Source: Rhizobium croatiense (lineage in GTDB: Bacteria > Pseudomonadota > Alphaproteobacteria > Rhizobiales > Rhizobiaceae). Taken from it: a stretch of DNA of 64,000 bases. A program made the position numbers and the translations under genes. Of the stretch, positions 49,505-57,204 are shown in pieces (position 1 is the stretch's first letter; each line of letters starts with the position of its first letter). Below the pieces are notes generated by a model. That model was not told the DNA's origin and did no database searches. It saw only the letters and a list, made by a program, of their open reading frames with translations. The stretch spans positions 124,001-188,000 of the forward strand of contig NZ_JAILYJ010000005.1 of the NCBI RefSeq assembly GCF_019793465.1, given 5' to 3'.

Positions 49505-50386
49505 CTATTCGGCGGCCAGCGCCCGGTCGCCGGCGAACTTTTCGACGTAATCGGCCATCTGCTGCATGAAGGCCGTCACGGCCTCGGCCACCGCGGCAAA
49601 ATCCTCGCGCTTCTCCAGCGTCACCTCGTCGACATAGATCGCCCGGTTCACCTCGATCTGCAATGCATGCAGGCCGCGCGAGGGGCGGCCGTAATGTTCG
49701 GTGATGAAACCGCCGGCATAGGGCTTGTTGCGGATCGCCGCGAAGCCCATTTCCTCGAGGATGGCGATGGCGGCGCGCGAAAGTTCGGCCGAAGCGCTGG
49801 TGCCGTAGCGATCGCCGATGATAAAATCGGGCCGTCCGGTGCAGCCGGCGACGCGCACATTGCCGGGCATCGAATGGCAATCGATCAGCACGCCGAAGCC
49901 GAACTGCACGTGGGTACGGGCGATCAGCCGGCGCAGCGCCGCATGGTAAGGCTTGTAGACCGCTTCGACCCGATCCAGCCCCTCCTGCACCGGCAGGCGC
50001 CGCGCATAGATCTCCATGTTCTCGGCGACGATGCGCGGAATGGTGCCGAGCCCGCCGGCGACCCTCAGCGAGTTGACATTGGCATAGGGCGGCAGCAGCC
50101 CGTCGAACATCCTGGGATCAAGCTCGTAGGGCTCGCGGTTGACGTCGAGATAGGCGCGCGGAAAGTTGGCGGCAAGAAGCGGCGCGCCGAGGGTGACGGC
50201 CGAACCGAAGAGCTCATCGACATAGTGATCCTCGGAACGGCGGATGGCGATGCCTTCGAGCCTCGACTGGGCGATGAATTCCGGTGGATAAATGCGGCCG
50301 CTATGGGGGGAGTTGTAGACGAAGGGAATGGTCTGCGACACGGGCTCATGGACTTCAAAAAGCTCGTATTCGCGGATTTCCGGCAC
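49505..50386 (-). CDS. hutG: N-formylglutamate deformylase (HutG-type) family protein
   Basis: A 293-residue amidohydrolase. Motifs: PFVYNSPHSGRIYPPEF near 20 (SPHSG metal region), EDHYVDELFGSA near 53, RAYLDVNREPYELDPRMF near 78 with DxNR, YKPYHAALRRLI near 147, GVLIDCHSMPG near 168, IIGDRYGTSAS near 190, and EVNRAIYVDE near 245. This is the canonical HutG/FGase pattern: N-formyl-L-glutamate to glutamate and formate in histidine degradation. No other hut genes are present in the window, so a different N-formyl or N-acyl substrate remains possible. Confidence 0.88.
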   Translation of the reverse strand: MPEIREYELFEVHEPVSQTIPFVYNSPHSGRIYPPEFIAQSRLEGIAIRRSEDHYVDELFGSAVTLGAPLLAANFPRAYLDVNREPYELDPRMFDGLLPPYANVNSLRVAGGLGTIPRIVAENMEIYARRLPVQEGLDRVEAVYKPYHAALRRLIARTHVQFGFGVLIDCHSMPGNVRVAGCTGRPDFIIGDRYGTSASAELSRAAIAILEEMGFAAIRNKPYAGGFITEHYGRPSRGLHALQIEVNRAIYVDEVTLEKREDFAAVAEAVTAFMQQMADYVEKFAGDRALAAE

Positions 50387-50573
50387 TTTCTGCCCTCTTT
50401 ACCATGTCATGAACTGACTGCTTCGGCCATGTTGCCAGTTGCCCGGCCGCAAGTCCATACTATGTAGAAGGGACGGCAATCACGCACAGGCAATTCACCG
50501 GTTGTTTACCGGGCAAAGACTAGTGTAAACGGCTGGCACCCACCCAAAACCTATTGATCAGCGGTCTGGATTG

Positions 50574-50936
50574 ATGACTCAGAAGATACTTCTCGCCGAA
50601 GACGACAACGACATGCGCCGCTTCTTGGTGAAAGCGCTGGAAAAGGCCGGTTACAAGGTCCTTTCCTATGATAACGGCGCTAGCGCCTACGACCGGCTGC
50701 GCGAGGAGCCGTTTTCCCTGCTGCTGACCGATATCGTCATGCCCGAGATGGACGGCATCGAACTGGCGCGCCGCGCCACCGAACTCGATCCCGACCTGAA
50801 GGTCATGTTCATCACCGGTTTTGCCGCCGTGGCGCTGAACCCTGATTCGAAGGCGCCGAAGGATGCCAAGGTCCTTTCCAAGCCCTTCCACCTGCGCGAC
50901 CTCGTCGACGAGGTCAACAAAATGCTTGCCGCATAA
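50574..50936 (+). CDS. cpdR: CpdR, single-domain response regulator of cell-cycle proteolysis
   Basis: A 120-residue receiver with no output domain. Acid pocket ILLAEDDNDM, phospho-acceptor Asp53 in LLTDIVMPEMDG, Thr81 in FITGF and Lys103 in LSKPF. In Caulobacter and Sinorhizobium the unphosphorylated CpdR delivers substrates such as CtrA-pathway proteins to ClpXP. The last two residues are Ala-Ala, the ClpXP degron of CpdR itself. ATG at 50574 (a TTG at 50571 adds one residue). Confidence 0.93.
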   Translation: MTQKILLAEDDNDMRRFLVKALEKAGYKVLSYDNGASAYDRLREEPFSLLLTDIVMPEMDGIELARRATELDPDLKVMFITGFAAVALNPDSKAPKDAKVLSKPFHLRDLVDEVNKMLAA

Positions 50937-51020
50937 GGCTTGCCGGGCGGCGCGTCACAAAACTGCAAAAAGCCTATTGACGGCTCCAAAGGTTTTGTGA
51001 TCTATGCGCCGCCATCGGAT

Positions 51021-51095
<75 letters not shown>

Positions 51096-51115
51096 TCCAG
51101 ATTGCTTGACCTAGA

Positions 51116-51145
51116 AGGCCTTTCGAGAAATCGAGAGGCCTTTTT
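51116..51145 (+). terminator. Rho-independent terminator after tRNA-Val
   Basis: AGGCCTTTCGA (51116-51126) pairs with TCGAGAGGCCT (51131-51141), with one G-T pair, around GAAA, followed by TTTT. Confidence 0.85.
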
Positions 51146-51160
51146 ACATCGCGGCTTGCG

Positions 51161-51173
51161 GGTGTGATACACC
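51161..51173. promoter_or_regulatory. Palindromic operator-like site GGTGTGATACACC
   Basis: GGTGT-GAT-ACACC, a 13-base perfect dyad, 22 bases upstream of the TTG start of the next gene and ten before its Shine-Dalgarno sequence. It could be an autoregulator site. Confidence 0.35.
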
Positions 51174-51195
51174 TGCCCCAGTAGGAGTTTCAGAC

Positions 51196-51477
51196 TTGGC
51201 CCAGGTCATCAAACGACGCAAAACTCTTGTGGTTTCCACCGACAAGATTTCACTCGCAAAAGGTATCAGCCTTCCTGAGGGACGCTACCCCGTCACTGCC
51301 GAGTACGTCGTCTCCCATATGCGCGGCAGACCGGTCGAGCAGGCCGGCCGGATCATGCTTCACCTGACGCGTCAGAACCTCCTGGACTACGGTGTCGATC
51401 TGACCGGCAGCGCGATGTTGGGCAGTGACATTGATGTCAGCGGCAACGTTGCCCGCAAGGAAGCCACCCTGGAGTGA
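51196..51477 (+). CDS. Hypothetical 93-residue protein
   Basis: Reads MAQVIKRRKTLVVSTDKISL, then PEGRYPVTAEYVVSHMRGRPVEQAGRIMLHLTRQNLLDYGVDLTGSAMLGSDIDVSGNVARKE. I do not recognise it. It has a basic start, no signal or membrane segment and a predicted mixed fold. The start is TTG at 51196, supported by AGGAG eight bases upstream; no ATG gives a comparable length. It lies 100 bases after tRNA-Val and its terminator, so it may be a remnant of an element inserted at the tRNA. Confidence 0.5.
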   Translation: MAQVIKRRKTLVVSTDKISLAKGISLPEGRYPVTAEYVVSHMRGRPVEQAGRIMLHLTRQNLLDYGVDLTGSAMLGSDIDVSGNVARKEATLE

Positions 51478-51629
51478 ATTCTTGGGGCATACGTCTTCGC
51501 CACCGCGTCAAGGAAGCAATGCAGGCCGAGAACACCGCCCCAATCACGTCGCTGAACAATGCGGGTACCTGACCTTCCAGCGCACGGCCGGTTCGCCGGC
51601 GCAGAGGGTCGGAGATCTTTCGCACCGGC

Positions 51630-51762
51630 AGCCGCCGCCCTTGTTTCCGCCGTCCCCGCCTTGCCGGCCTTGGCCGCGCCTGCCTCCGCGCCTGAGACAC
51701 TTCCTGGCACCGCCGGCGTCATTACGCTTTCCGGCAAGCGCGCCAAACTGGTCGTTGCCACT
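51630..51762 (+). pseudogene. Truncated copy of the exported protein gene at 53684-54178
   Basis: In frame this reads ...VSAVPALPALAAPASAPETLPGTAGVITLSGKRAKLVVA. It matches LSAALALPATAAPASPAETFPGAAGVITLSGKCAKLVVA in the intact gene over about 40 residues and in DNA over about 130 bases, then breaks off. It lacks a proper start, two thirds of the protein and has Cys to Arg in GKCAKL. It is a duplicated 5' fragment lying on the other side of ropA. Confidence 0.7.
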
Positions 51763-51916
51763 CCTCTCTCCCCGGCAGCTTATTAGCCATCCCCGGATTC
51801 ACACAGATCGCGGTTATGGCGTGCGCGCATATGAGGATATGCTTACGCGAGCACGAATTGCATATTGTTTTCCTGGCTCAGCCCACCGTTGTTCACGGCG
51901 AGATTTGCGACAGACA

Positions 51917-51946
51917 CGTGACATATTCGTGACAAAATACGTGTTC
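51917..51946 (+). promoter_or_regulatory. Tandem CGTGACA repeats in the ropA promoter region
   Basis: CGTGACA at 51917-51923 and 51928-51934 are exactly 11 bases apart; CGTGTTC at 51940-51946 is a third weaker unit. One-turn direct repeats are how OmpR/PhoB-type regulators bind, and porin genes are common targets. The regulator (for example ChvI) is inferred. Confidence 0.45.
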
Positions 51947-52035
51947 TTTCAGCAACATAGCTGTGCCAGCCTGCTGTCATGATCGATATCGTTATTGCGG
52001 CGCAATATCCCCTATGTAACTACCGCGGCGAGGCA

Positions 52036-52112
52036 GGCACCTGGTCAAAAAGGTGCCGCTTCGCTCACACGGGGTGAAGATCCGTAGGGACTGCCGATGG
52101 CAACGGTCTTCA
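52036..52112 (+). promoter_or_regulatory. Structured 5' leader of ropA
   Basis: Two hairpins precede the coding region: GGCACCT (52036-52042) / AGGTGCC (52051-52057), and TGAAGA-T-CCGT (52075-52085) / ACGG-TCTTCA (52103-52112). They may stabilise the highly expressed porin mRNA or be a target of sRNA control. The ribosome binding site GGAGG (52131-52135) is free. Confidence 0.45.
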
Positions 52113-52142
52113 TCCTCTCGCATCTGAACTGGAGGTTATTCC

Positions 52143-53186
52143 ATGAACATCAAGAGCCTTCTTCTCGGCTCCGCTGCTGCTCTCGCAGCAGTATCCGGCG
52201 CTCAGGCGGCTGACGCTATCGTTGCCGCCGAGCCGGAACCGGTTGAATACGTCCGCGTCTGCGACGCTTACGGCACCGGCTATTTCTACATCCCCGGCAC
52301 CGAAACCTGCCTCAAGATCAACGGCTACGTCCGCTTCCAGGTTGACGTTGCTCCGAACGCTAGCTCGATCGGCGCCGGCGGCGGCGGTTCCGTTGCCAAC
52401 GACTCGGACTGGGATGCCCGTACGCGCGGCCAGGTTCAGTTCACCGCCAAGAGCGACACCGAGTATGGTCCGCTGACCGGCGTCATCGTCATGCAGTTCA
52501 ATGCTGACAACGCTTCGGCCCAGAAGGCCCAGCTCGACTCCGCTTACCTCGACATCGCCGGCTTCCGCGCTGGTCTGTTCTACAGCTGGTGGGACGACGG
52601 CCTCTCGGGCGAAACCGACGATATCGGCTCGCCGGTCACGCTGCATAACTCGCTCCGTTATCAGTACGAAACCGACGCCTTCTACGCCGGCATCAGCGTC
52701 GACGAGCTCGAAGACAGCCCGTTCTACAACGGCGAAACCGCCAACAACGTCGGCGTAGCCGTTGGTCTCGGCGGCAAGGCTGGTATCTTCAGCTACCAGA
52801 TCACTGCCGGCTATGACGTCGACAACGAAGAAGGCGCCGTCCGCGCTATGGGTACGGTTGCCGTCGGTCCCGGCACGCTCGGCCTCGCAGTCGTCTACGC
52901 ATCCAACCCGAACGCCTACTACAACAAGGCTGAATGGGCGATCGCTGCTGAATACGCCATCAAGGCAACTGACAAGCTGAAGATCACCCCGGCTGTTCAG
53001 TACTACGACAACTACGGCATCACTGCCGGCGAGTTCAACGATGACGTCAACGCCTGGAAGGCCGGCGTGACGATCGACTACCAGATCGTCGAAAACTTCT
53101 CGGCCAAGGTTTCGATTCAGTACCTCGATCCAGACAATGCCAGCGACGTGACCTCGGGCTACTTCCGCCTGCAGCGCGCGTTCTAA
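52143..53186 (+). CDS. ropA: RopA-type outer-membrane porin
   Basis: A 347-residue alphaproteobacterial porin (Porin_2). Signal peptide MNIKSLLLGSAAALAAVSGAQAAD. The mature part opens with EPVEYVRVCDAYGTGYFYIPGTETCLKINGYVRFQ, including the conserved cysteine pair and the family's KINGYVR strand, and continues as amphipathic strands ending FRLQRAF with the C-terminal Phe needed for outer-membrane insertion. Codon choice is very biased, consistent with high expression. GGAGG before the ATG is strong. Confidence 0.95.
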   Translation: MNIKSLLLGSAAALAAVSGAQAADAIVAAEPEPVEYVRVCDAYGTGYFYIPGTETCLKINGYVRFQVDVAPNASSIGAGGGGSVANDSDWDARTRGQVQFTAKSDTEYGPLTGVIVMQFNADNASAQKAQLDSAYLDIAGFRAGLFYSWWDDGLSGETDDIGSPVTLHNSLRYQYETDAFYAGISVDELEDSPFYNGETANNVGVAVGLGGKAGIFSYQITAGYDVDNEEGAVRAMGTVAVGPGTLGLAVVYASNPNAYYNKAEWAIAAEYAIKATDKLKITPAVQYYDNYGITAGEFNDDVNAWKAGVTIDYQIVENFSAKVSIQYLDPDNASDVTSGYFRLQRAF

Positions 53187-53204
53187 TGAAAAGGGCTGCC
53201 GGCT

Positions 53205-53254
53205 AGAACAGGATGATTTTAGGCCCGTTCGGCCTAAAATCTGAATCCTGTTCT
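53205..53254. repeat. Rhizobial palindrome AGAACAGGAT...ATCCTGTTCT
   Basis: AGAACAGGAT (53205-53214) and ATTTTAGGCC pair with GGCCTAAAAT and ATCCTGTTCT (53245-53254) around a short loop. A near-perfect 50-base palindrome just after the ropA stop. Confidence 0.8.
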
Positions 53255-53266
53255 AAATTCAAGAGT

Positions 53267-53318
53267 TAGAGCATGATGTCGTCCGAAACCCGCCTACACT
53301 TTTCGGCATCATGCTCTA
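53267..53318. repeat. Rhizobial palindrome TAGAGCATGATG...CATCATGCTCTA
   Basis: Perfect 12-base ends (53267-53278 and 53307-53318) with a conserved middle containing TCCGAAA and TTTTCGG. Same unit as the degraded copy at 36327-36364. Confidence 0.8.
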
Positions 53319-53683
53319 GACCGGCAGCCGCAAATTCCTGATCTGACTGACCTCCGATCGGGAAAGAATGGGTCTGGACTTCCCTGCCTGGACCCATTCC
53401 CCCTGATCAGACAGTGCATTCAAGACGGCAGGCGCTCGACGAGTGCCTTGCCGCCGTCAAATCATGCCGGCTTGTTGTCGATACCTGACAGCTACGCCCT
53501 TGCCGACCTTCCGGCCAGCAAGCCCGGCTGGCACCCATTGCCGTCGATCGCTGATCACCCACAGCCGGTGATAATCTTATCCCGCGGGAATGGCGGAACC
53601 AAATTCGGACACAGAACCATGCCATGGCGAATCGAGGATGAGGCAGTGATTCGCCTCGCCAGCACATGGGGTTTGAAATCGAA

Positions 53684-54178
53684 ATGAACTTATCCGCGCT
53701 TGCCGCCGCCGCATTTTTGTCCGCCGCCCTTGCCTTGCCGGCCACCGCCGCGCCGGCCTCTCCCGCCGAAACTTTTCCCGGCGCAGCCGGCGTCATTACC
53801 CTGTCCGGCAAATGCGCCAAGCTTGTCGTCGCCAAATTCGACGCCACCAAGGGCTGCAAGAACGAGCTTGCCAGCGTTACGCTGGCCAACGGCTCGGTGA
53901 CGTTCATCTTCACGTCGGATGGCAAGGCGCTCGGCTTCCAGGGCGACGGCGCCGGGATCAAGCCCGCGTCCAATGGCAATGCGCGCCTGCCCCTCAGCCT
54001 CGTCACGACAGGCGTCGGCAACAAGATGACCGGCCAGGTCAAGGTCGCCGGCTTCTGCACCTTCGGCAATCCCTACGCCGGCAAGCCGATCGCGATCGAA
54101 TGCACGGCCGAAAGCAAGGATTCCTCCTTCGCCGGCAGCTTCCGCACCGGCGGCAAGCTGGTGAAAAAGGGCAAGTAA
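53684..54178 (+). CDS. Small exported protein of unknown function
   Basis: A 164-residue protein with signal peptide MNLSALAAAAFLSAALALPATAAPA. The mature part ETFPGAAGVITLSGKCAKLVVAKFDATKGCKNELASVTLANGSVTFIFTSDGKALGFQGDG is rich in small residues and strands and has four cysteines (GKCAK, KGCKN, FCTFG, IECTA), probably two disulfides. No family recognised. An ATG at 53666 adds six residues. A truncated copy of its 5' part lies at 51630-51762. It converges with the nuclease-like gene, stops six bases apart. Confidence 0.7.
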   Translation: MNLSALAAAAFLSAALALPATAAPASPAETFPGAAGVITLSGKCAKLVVAKFDATKGCKNELASVTLANGSVTFIFTSDGKALGFQGDGAGIKPASNGNARLPLSLVTTGVGNKMTGQVKVAGFCTFGNPYAGKPIAIECTAESKDSSFAGSFRTGGKLVKKGK

Positions 54179-54184
54179 CGAATT

Positions 54185-54886
54185 TCAGGCGCACCAGGCG
54201 CCGCCCGCGCCTGGCTTGCGCGCCAGCCCCTCGTTGATCAGCTGCGCTCCGAAAGAGCGGCCATCGCGCGAAACGACGCGCGGGGCGCCTGATGACTCGG
54301 TCTTGCCCGCCGCATTCATGGTGAAGGGCCCGGCGTTCAGAAGCGCCAGCAGGCGCGACTTGGCGGCAAAGGCGATCCTGCGCTCGTCATCGCAGCGCGC
54401 TCGGTCGACGATCGGACTTGCCATATCGGCGATGACGATCTTCTCGCCCTTGTACCAGAAGATCCCGCCGTCGCCGACGCAGTTGATATGAGCGCCCTGC
54501 CCGCAATAACCGAAGGCGGCCGTTCCCGTTTCCGCAGCCCCGGGAGAGATCGGAACCGCCGGCTGGATGGCCGGCTTCGGTATTGCGGCCGGCGGTAGCG
54601 GCTGCGCGGTGACCGGTGCCGTTGGCGTCGGCGCGGCAAGCGCCACCTGCTTCGGCGGTACGTCCCTCCTGGCAACAGGCCTCGGCTCCGCCGTTTCCCG
54701 CGTGGCCGGCGCCGGTTGGCGGGCAAGCAACGGCTGAATGCTCTTCCAATGGTCGTGAGCAAGAATGCCGCCGATCGCGGCAATGCCGATCACCGCCCAG
54801 GGCAGCAATCCGCCGCCGCCGCTGCGCGCCCTGCTCTTTCCTCTCGCCGGCGCCTTGCGGCGGCCGCGTGTCGCTGTCTTGGCCAT
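54185..54886 (-). CDS. Membrane-anchored thermonuclease-fold protein, probably inactive
   Basis: A 233-residue protein. Basic N-terminus (AKTATRGRRKAPARGKSRAR), one membrane helix (LLPWAVIGIAAIGGILAHDHW), a Pro/Ala linker, then an SNase-like domain ~145-232: GDGGIFWYKGEKIVIADMASPIVDRARCDDERRIAFAAKSRLLALLNAGPFTM ... RVVSRDGRSFGAQLINEGLARK. Compared with active family members, DGDT is DGGI, IRIADID is IVIADMA and the DxPE acid is missing, so the calcium and phosphate residues are lost. Probable role is binding rather than cutting. Confidence 0.7.
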   Translation of the reverse strand: MAKTATRGRRKAPARGKSRARSGGGGLLPWAVIGIAAIGGILAHDHWKSIQPLLARQPAPATRETAEPRPVARRDVPPKQVALAAPTPTAPVTAQPLPPAAIPKPAIQPAVPISPGAAETGTAAFGYCGQGAHINCVGDGGIFWYKGEKIVIADMASPIVDRARCDDERRIAFAAKSRLLALLNAGPFTMNAAGKTESSGAPRVVSRDGRSFGAQLINEGLARKPGAGGAWCA

Positions 54887-55060
54887 CTGTCCGATTCCCG
54901 TGAGGCCGCAATTATCGCCGGCCAATCCTTTCCGAAAGGTTGGCGCGGCGACAGGATGATGCTTGCGCAGCTGATCTTTTCCTGAAACGCATCGACGCCC
55001 CGAGCACACTTCGGCTGCAACTCCGCGCGGCGCGCCGCTCGGGACGAGCATCGATAGACA

Positions 55061-55087
55061 GCAAAACGCCCGACATCATGCCGGGCG
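55061..55087 (-). terminator. Terminator for the small minus-strand ORF pair
   Basis: On the minus strand CGCCCG and CGGGCG (55082-55087, 55067-55072) plus inner CAT/ATG form a hairpin followed by TTTTGC. It lies 27 bases beyond the stop at 55114. Confidence 0.55.
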
Positions 55088-55113
55088 CCGGTCTTGCTAC
55101 AATGGCCCGCCGC

Positions 55114-55293
55114 TCATTCGGAGCGTGCGGCCGAAGGATCGTTTTTCCCAACCGATGCTGAGCCTTGAATGGACGAAGCAAGCGGCGTTTGACGTTTGCC
55201 GATATCGATGCGCTCATCCGCCGCCTCGCGTATGGCCTGCCATTCATTTTCATGCCGGATGGCAATATCGCGGGGCACAAAGTTGATCGTCAT
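55114..55293 (-). CDS. Hypothetical 59-residue protein
   Basis: Reads MTINFVPRDIAIRHENEWQA, then IREAADERIDIGKRQTPLASSIQGS and ends SAARSE. No family recognised. CAGGATG lies upstream of the ATG and a terminator follows the stop, which support a real gene. It lies 63 bases downstream of the other small minus-strand ORF and may be in one transcript. Confidence 0.45.
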   Translation of the reverse strand: MTINFVPRDIAIRHENEWQAIREAADERIDIGKRQTPLASSIQGSASVGKNDPSAARSE

Positions 55294-55356
55294 ATGTTTT
55301 TCATCCTGTTTCGAAAAATCAGCTGCCAGGCGCCGAAGAAGCCGTTGGAATAGGCG

Positions 55357-55587
55357 CTATTTCTTGGTTTCCGCGTGGCCCTTGAGGTCGGGACCGCCTT
55401 TGGAAAGATCTGCGCCGGTCACATGCGCAGGCACGTGGATGTCATGAATGACGCCAGGCGTCAGCGTAAGATCGACATGATGCGGCGGCAGCACCTGCGC
55501 CTTCTGCATGCGGTTCGGCTTCGCCCGCTTCATGCGGTCGGATGCCTCCGTGCGTTTGTCGGGAACATGGGTCGAAGTGTGCATCAT
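55357..55587 (-). CDS. Hypothetical 76-residue basic protein
   Basis: Reads MMHTSTHVPDKRTEASDRMK, then RAKPNRMQKAQVLPPHHVDLTLTPGVIHDIHVPAHVTGADLSKGGPDLKGHAETKK. Rich in His, Lys and Pro; no signal or membrane segment. Function unknown. The AAAAGGAGG just before the ATG is a near-perfect ribosome binding site, the main reason to accept it. Confidence 0.6.
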   Translation of the reverse strand: MMHTSTHVPDKRTEASDRMKRAKPNRMQKAQVLPPHHVDLTLTPGVIHDIHVPAHVTGADLSKGGPDLKGHAETKK

Positions 55588-55933
55588 CGGCCTCCTTTTC
55601 AGCTCAACCAGGGTCTAACGGGCGGGCGTCGGGATGGTTCCCAAAAAAACTGACAATCTCCCGGCAATGACCGGCTTGACTGAGCCGGGAAGTTGATTAC
55701 CTAGAGCCTGTCCGCAGCCTTCCAGACATCGGCTGCGGACAATGTTTGGTGCCGGGCCCCTCTGGCGAGAGTTTTTACGGCGCTCTCGTGATGTCGGTAC
55801 CGCCTGCAGCTTAGCCGGCGGATTTTTCATCGATGAAAAAACTCACCATGCCTTGCCAGCATGCCCGTTGCGGCATGCCGCGTTTTTCGCTCTCCAGCCT
55901 CTCCAAAAAGATTTGCGGCTGTGAGGTGCGGCC
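55588..55933 (+). other. 346-base intergenic region upstream of the DUF475 gene
   Basis: No gene seen. It contains the inverted repeat at 55709-55741 and several short hairpins (for example GATTTTTCATCGATGAAAAA around 55830), and must contain promoters for both divergent genes. Confidence 0.5.
55709..55741. repeat. 11-bp perfect inverted repeat TGTCCGCAGCC/GGCTGCGGACA
   Basis: Arms 55709-55719 and 55731-55741 with an 11-base loop, no T tract. Either an operator or an RNA hairpin in the leader of the downstream DUF475 gene. Confidence 0.6.
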
Positions 55934-57025
55934 ATGAATCAACCTGCAACCCATGAATCCTCGCTCGGCTATTTCCGCTGGGCTTTCATCGTCACTGCTC
56001 TCGGCCTTATTCTCGGCGCCGTGCTCGGCTGGCAGACGACCGGCACCATCGGCGGCATGGCGAGCGTCTTCTTCATCTGCACCGTGCTTGCGGTACTCGA
56101 GATCTCGCTCTCCTTCGACAATGCCATCGTCAATGCCAACAAGCTGAAGGAGATGACGCCGCTCTGGCAGAAACGCTTCCTCACCTGGGGCATCATCATT
56201 GCCGTCTTCGGCATGCGCATCGTCTTTCCGCTGGCGATCGTCGCGATCGCGGCACGGATCGGCCCCTGGGACGCGCTGGTGCTGGCTGCCCGCGAGCCCG
56301 CAGAATATGCCCGTATCATGAACGATGCGCATCTGCCGATCGCAGCCTTCGGCGGCACCTTCCTGATGATGGTCGGCCTCAGCTATTTCTTCGACCACGA
56401 GAAGAAAATCCATTGGCTTCGCGGCCTGGAGAAAGTGATGGCGCGCTCAGCGACCATCAGGGGCATCGAGATCGCCTTCGTGCTGGCGCTGATGCTTGTG
56501 TTCTCCTGGCTGATCAGCGGCGAGGAAGCCAGCGTCTTCGTCCATTGCGCCATCTACGGCCTGCTCACCTTCCTGGCGGTCGAGGTCGTCGGCGAGCTGC
56601 TCGATGCCTCGCAGCAGACGATGAGCGCTGCCGCCAAGGGCGGCCTCGGCGCTTTCATCTATCTGGAGGTGCTGGATGCCAGCTTTTCCTTCGACGGCGT
56701 CATCGGCGCCTTCGCTCTGACGCAGAACCTCTTCGTCATCGCGATCGGCCTCGGCATCGGCGCCATGTATGTGCGCTCGATGACGATCATGCTGGTGGAG
56801 AAGGGAACGCTTGCCGAATACCGCTATCTCGAGCATGGCGCCTTCTATGCCATCCTGATCCTCTCGGTGATCATGTATGCGCAGACCCTGGTGCACATCC
56901 CCGAGGTGATCACCGGCCTCGGCGGCGCGGCCCTGATCGGCCTGTCGCTCTGGTCATCCATCCGCCACAACAGGCGCGCGCGGGTGGAAGATCACGCGTC
57001 CCGGCAGGAAGAACTTCACGCCTGA
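55934..57025 (+). CDS. DUF475 (TerC-like) integral membrane protein
   Basis: A 363-residue protein with eight to nine membrane helices. VFFICTVLAVLEISLSFDNAIVNANKLKEM carries the DNA(I/V)xxxx acid motif shared with TerC, repeated later as FIYLEVLDASFSFDGVIGAFALTQN. This is the DUF475 family, a TerC relative associated with metal (Mn/tellurite-type) export. Substrate not known. The last 20 residues are charged and cytosolic. Confidence 0.88.
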   Translation: MNQPATHESSLGYFRWAFIVTALGLILGAVLGWQTTGTIGGMASVFFICTVLAVLEISLSFDNAIVNANKLKEMTPLWQKRFLTWGIIIAVFGMRIVFPLAIVAIAARIGPWDALVLAAREPAEYARIMNDAHLPIAAFGGTFLMMVGLSYFFDHEKKIHWLRGLEKVMARSATIRGIEIAFVLALMLVFSWLISGEEASVFVHCAIYGLLTFLAVEVVGELLDASQQTMSAAAKGGLGAFIYLEVLDASFSFDGVIGAFALTQNLFVIAIGLGIGAMYVRSMTIMLVEKGTLAEYRYLEHGAFYAILILSVIMYAQTLVHIPEVITGLGGAALIGLSLWSSIRHNRRARVEDHASRQEELHA

Positions 57026-57039
57026 CGATGGAGCATATC

Positions 57040-57109
57040 GCGCAAAGCATGCACGGTTTTACCGTGACGAGATGCGTGAAAACAAAGGCTTGAAGCGACG
57101 CGCTTCAAG
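57040..57109. repeat. Degenerate rhizobial intergenic repeat
   Basis: CGCAAAGCATGCACGGTTTT ... GATGCGTGAAAACAAAGGCTTGAAGCG is a form I recognise as a frequent rhizobial intergenic motif. It includes the palindrome CTTGAAGC-gacgc-GCTTCAAG (57089-57096, 57102-57109). Confidence 0.5.
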
Positions 57110-57152
57110 AAGCCGCAGCGCTTGGCGTTGCGGCACCCGTTGAACAAAATAA

Positions 57153-57184
57153 AGCCCGCGACCATCCGGTTGCGGGCTGTTTCA
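57153..57184. terminator. Bidirectional terminator between DUF475 and the small DUF1127-like gene
   Basis: AGCCCGCGACC (57153-57163) pairs with GGTTGCGGGCT (57168-57178), one G-T pair, followed by GTTTCATT on plus and by TTATTTTG on minus. Confidence 0.75.
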
Positions 57185-57204
57185 TTCATGCATGCTTGAA
57201 GATC

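Larger units (their letters stand above)
51763..52142 (+). other. Upstream region of ropA
   Basis: No gene seen in 380 bases. It holds the ropA promoter (with the CGTGACA repeats listed separately) and a structured 5' leader. The stretch is AT-richer than its surroundings. Confidence 0.6.
53187..53683. other. About 500-base intergenic region after ropA
   Basis: No gene seen. It contains two rhizobial palindromes (listed separately) and a stem GAATGGGTC/GACCCATTC (53366-53374, 53391-53399) that may end the ropA transcript, though it has no T tract. The last 150 bases probably hold the promoter of the next gene. Confidence 0.6.

Noticed and set aside
55588-55933. Manganese riboswitch (yybP-ykoY) upstream of the TerC-like DUF475 gene
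   Set aside because: The region has several stems, but I cannot find the conserved loop sequences of that riboswitch class.
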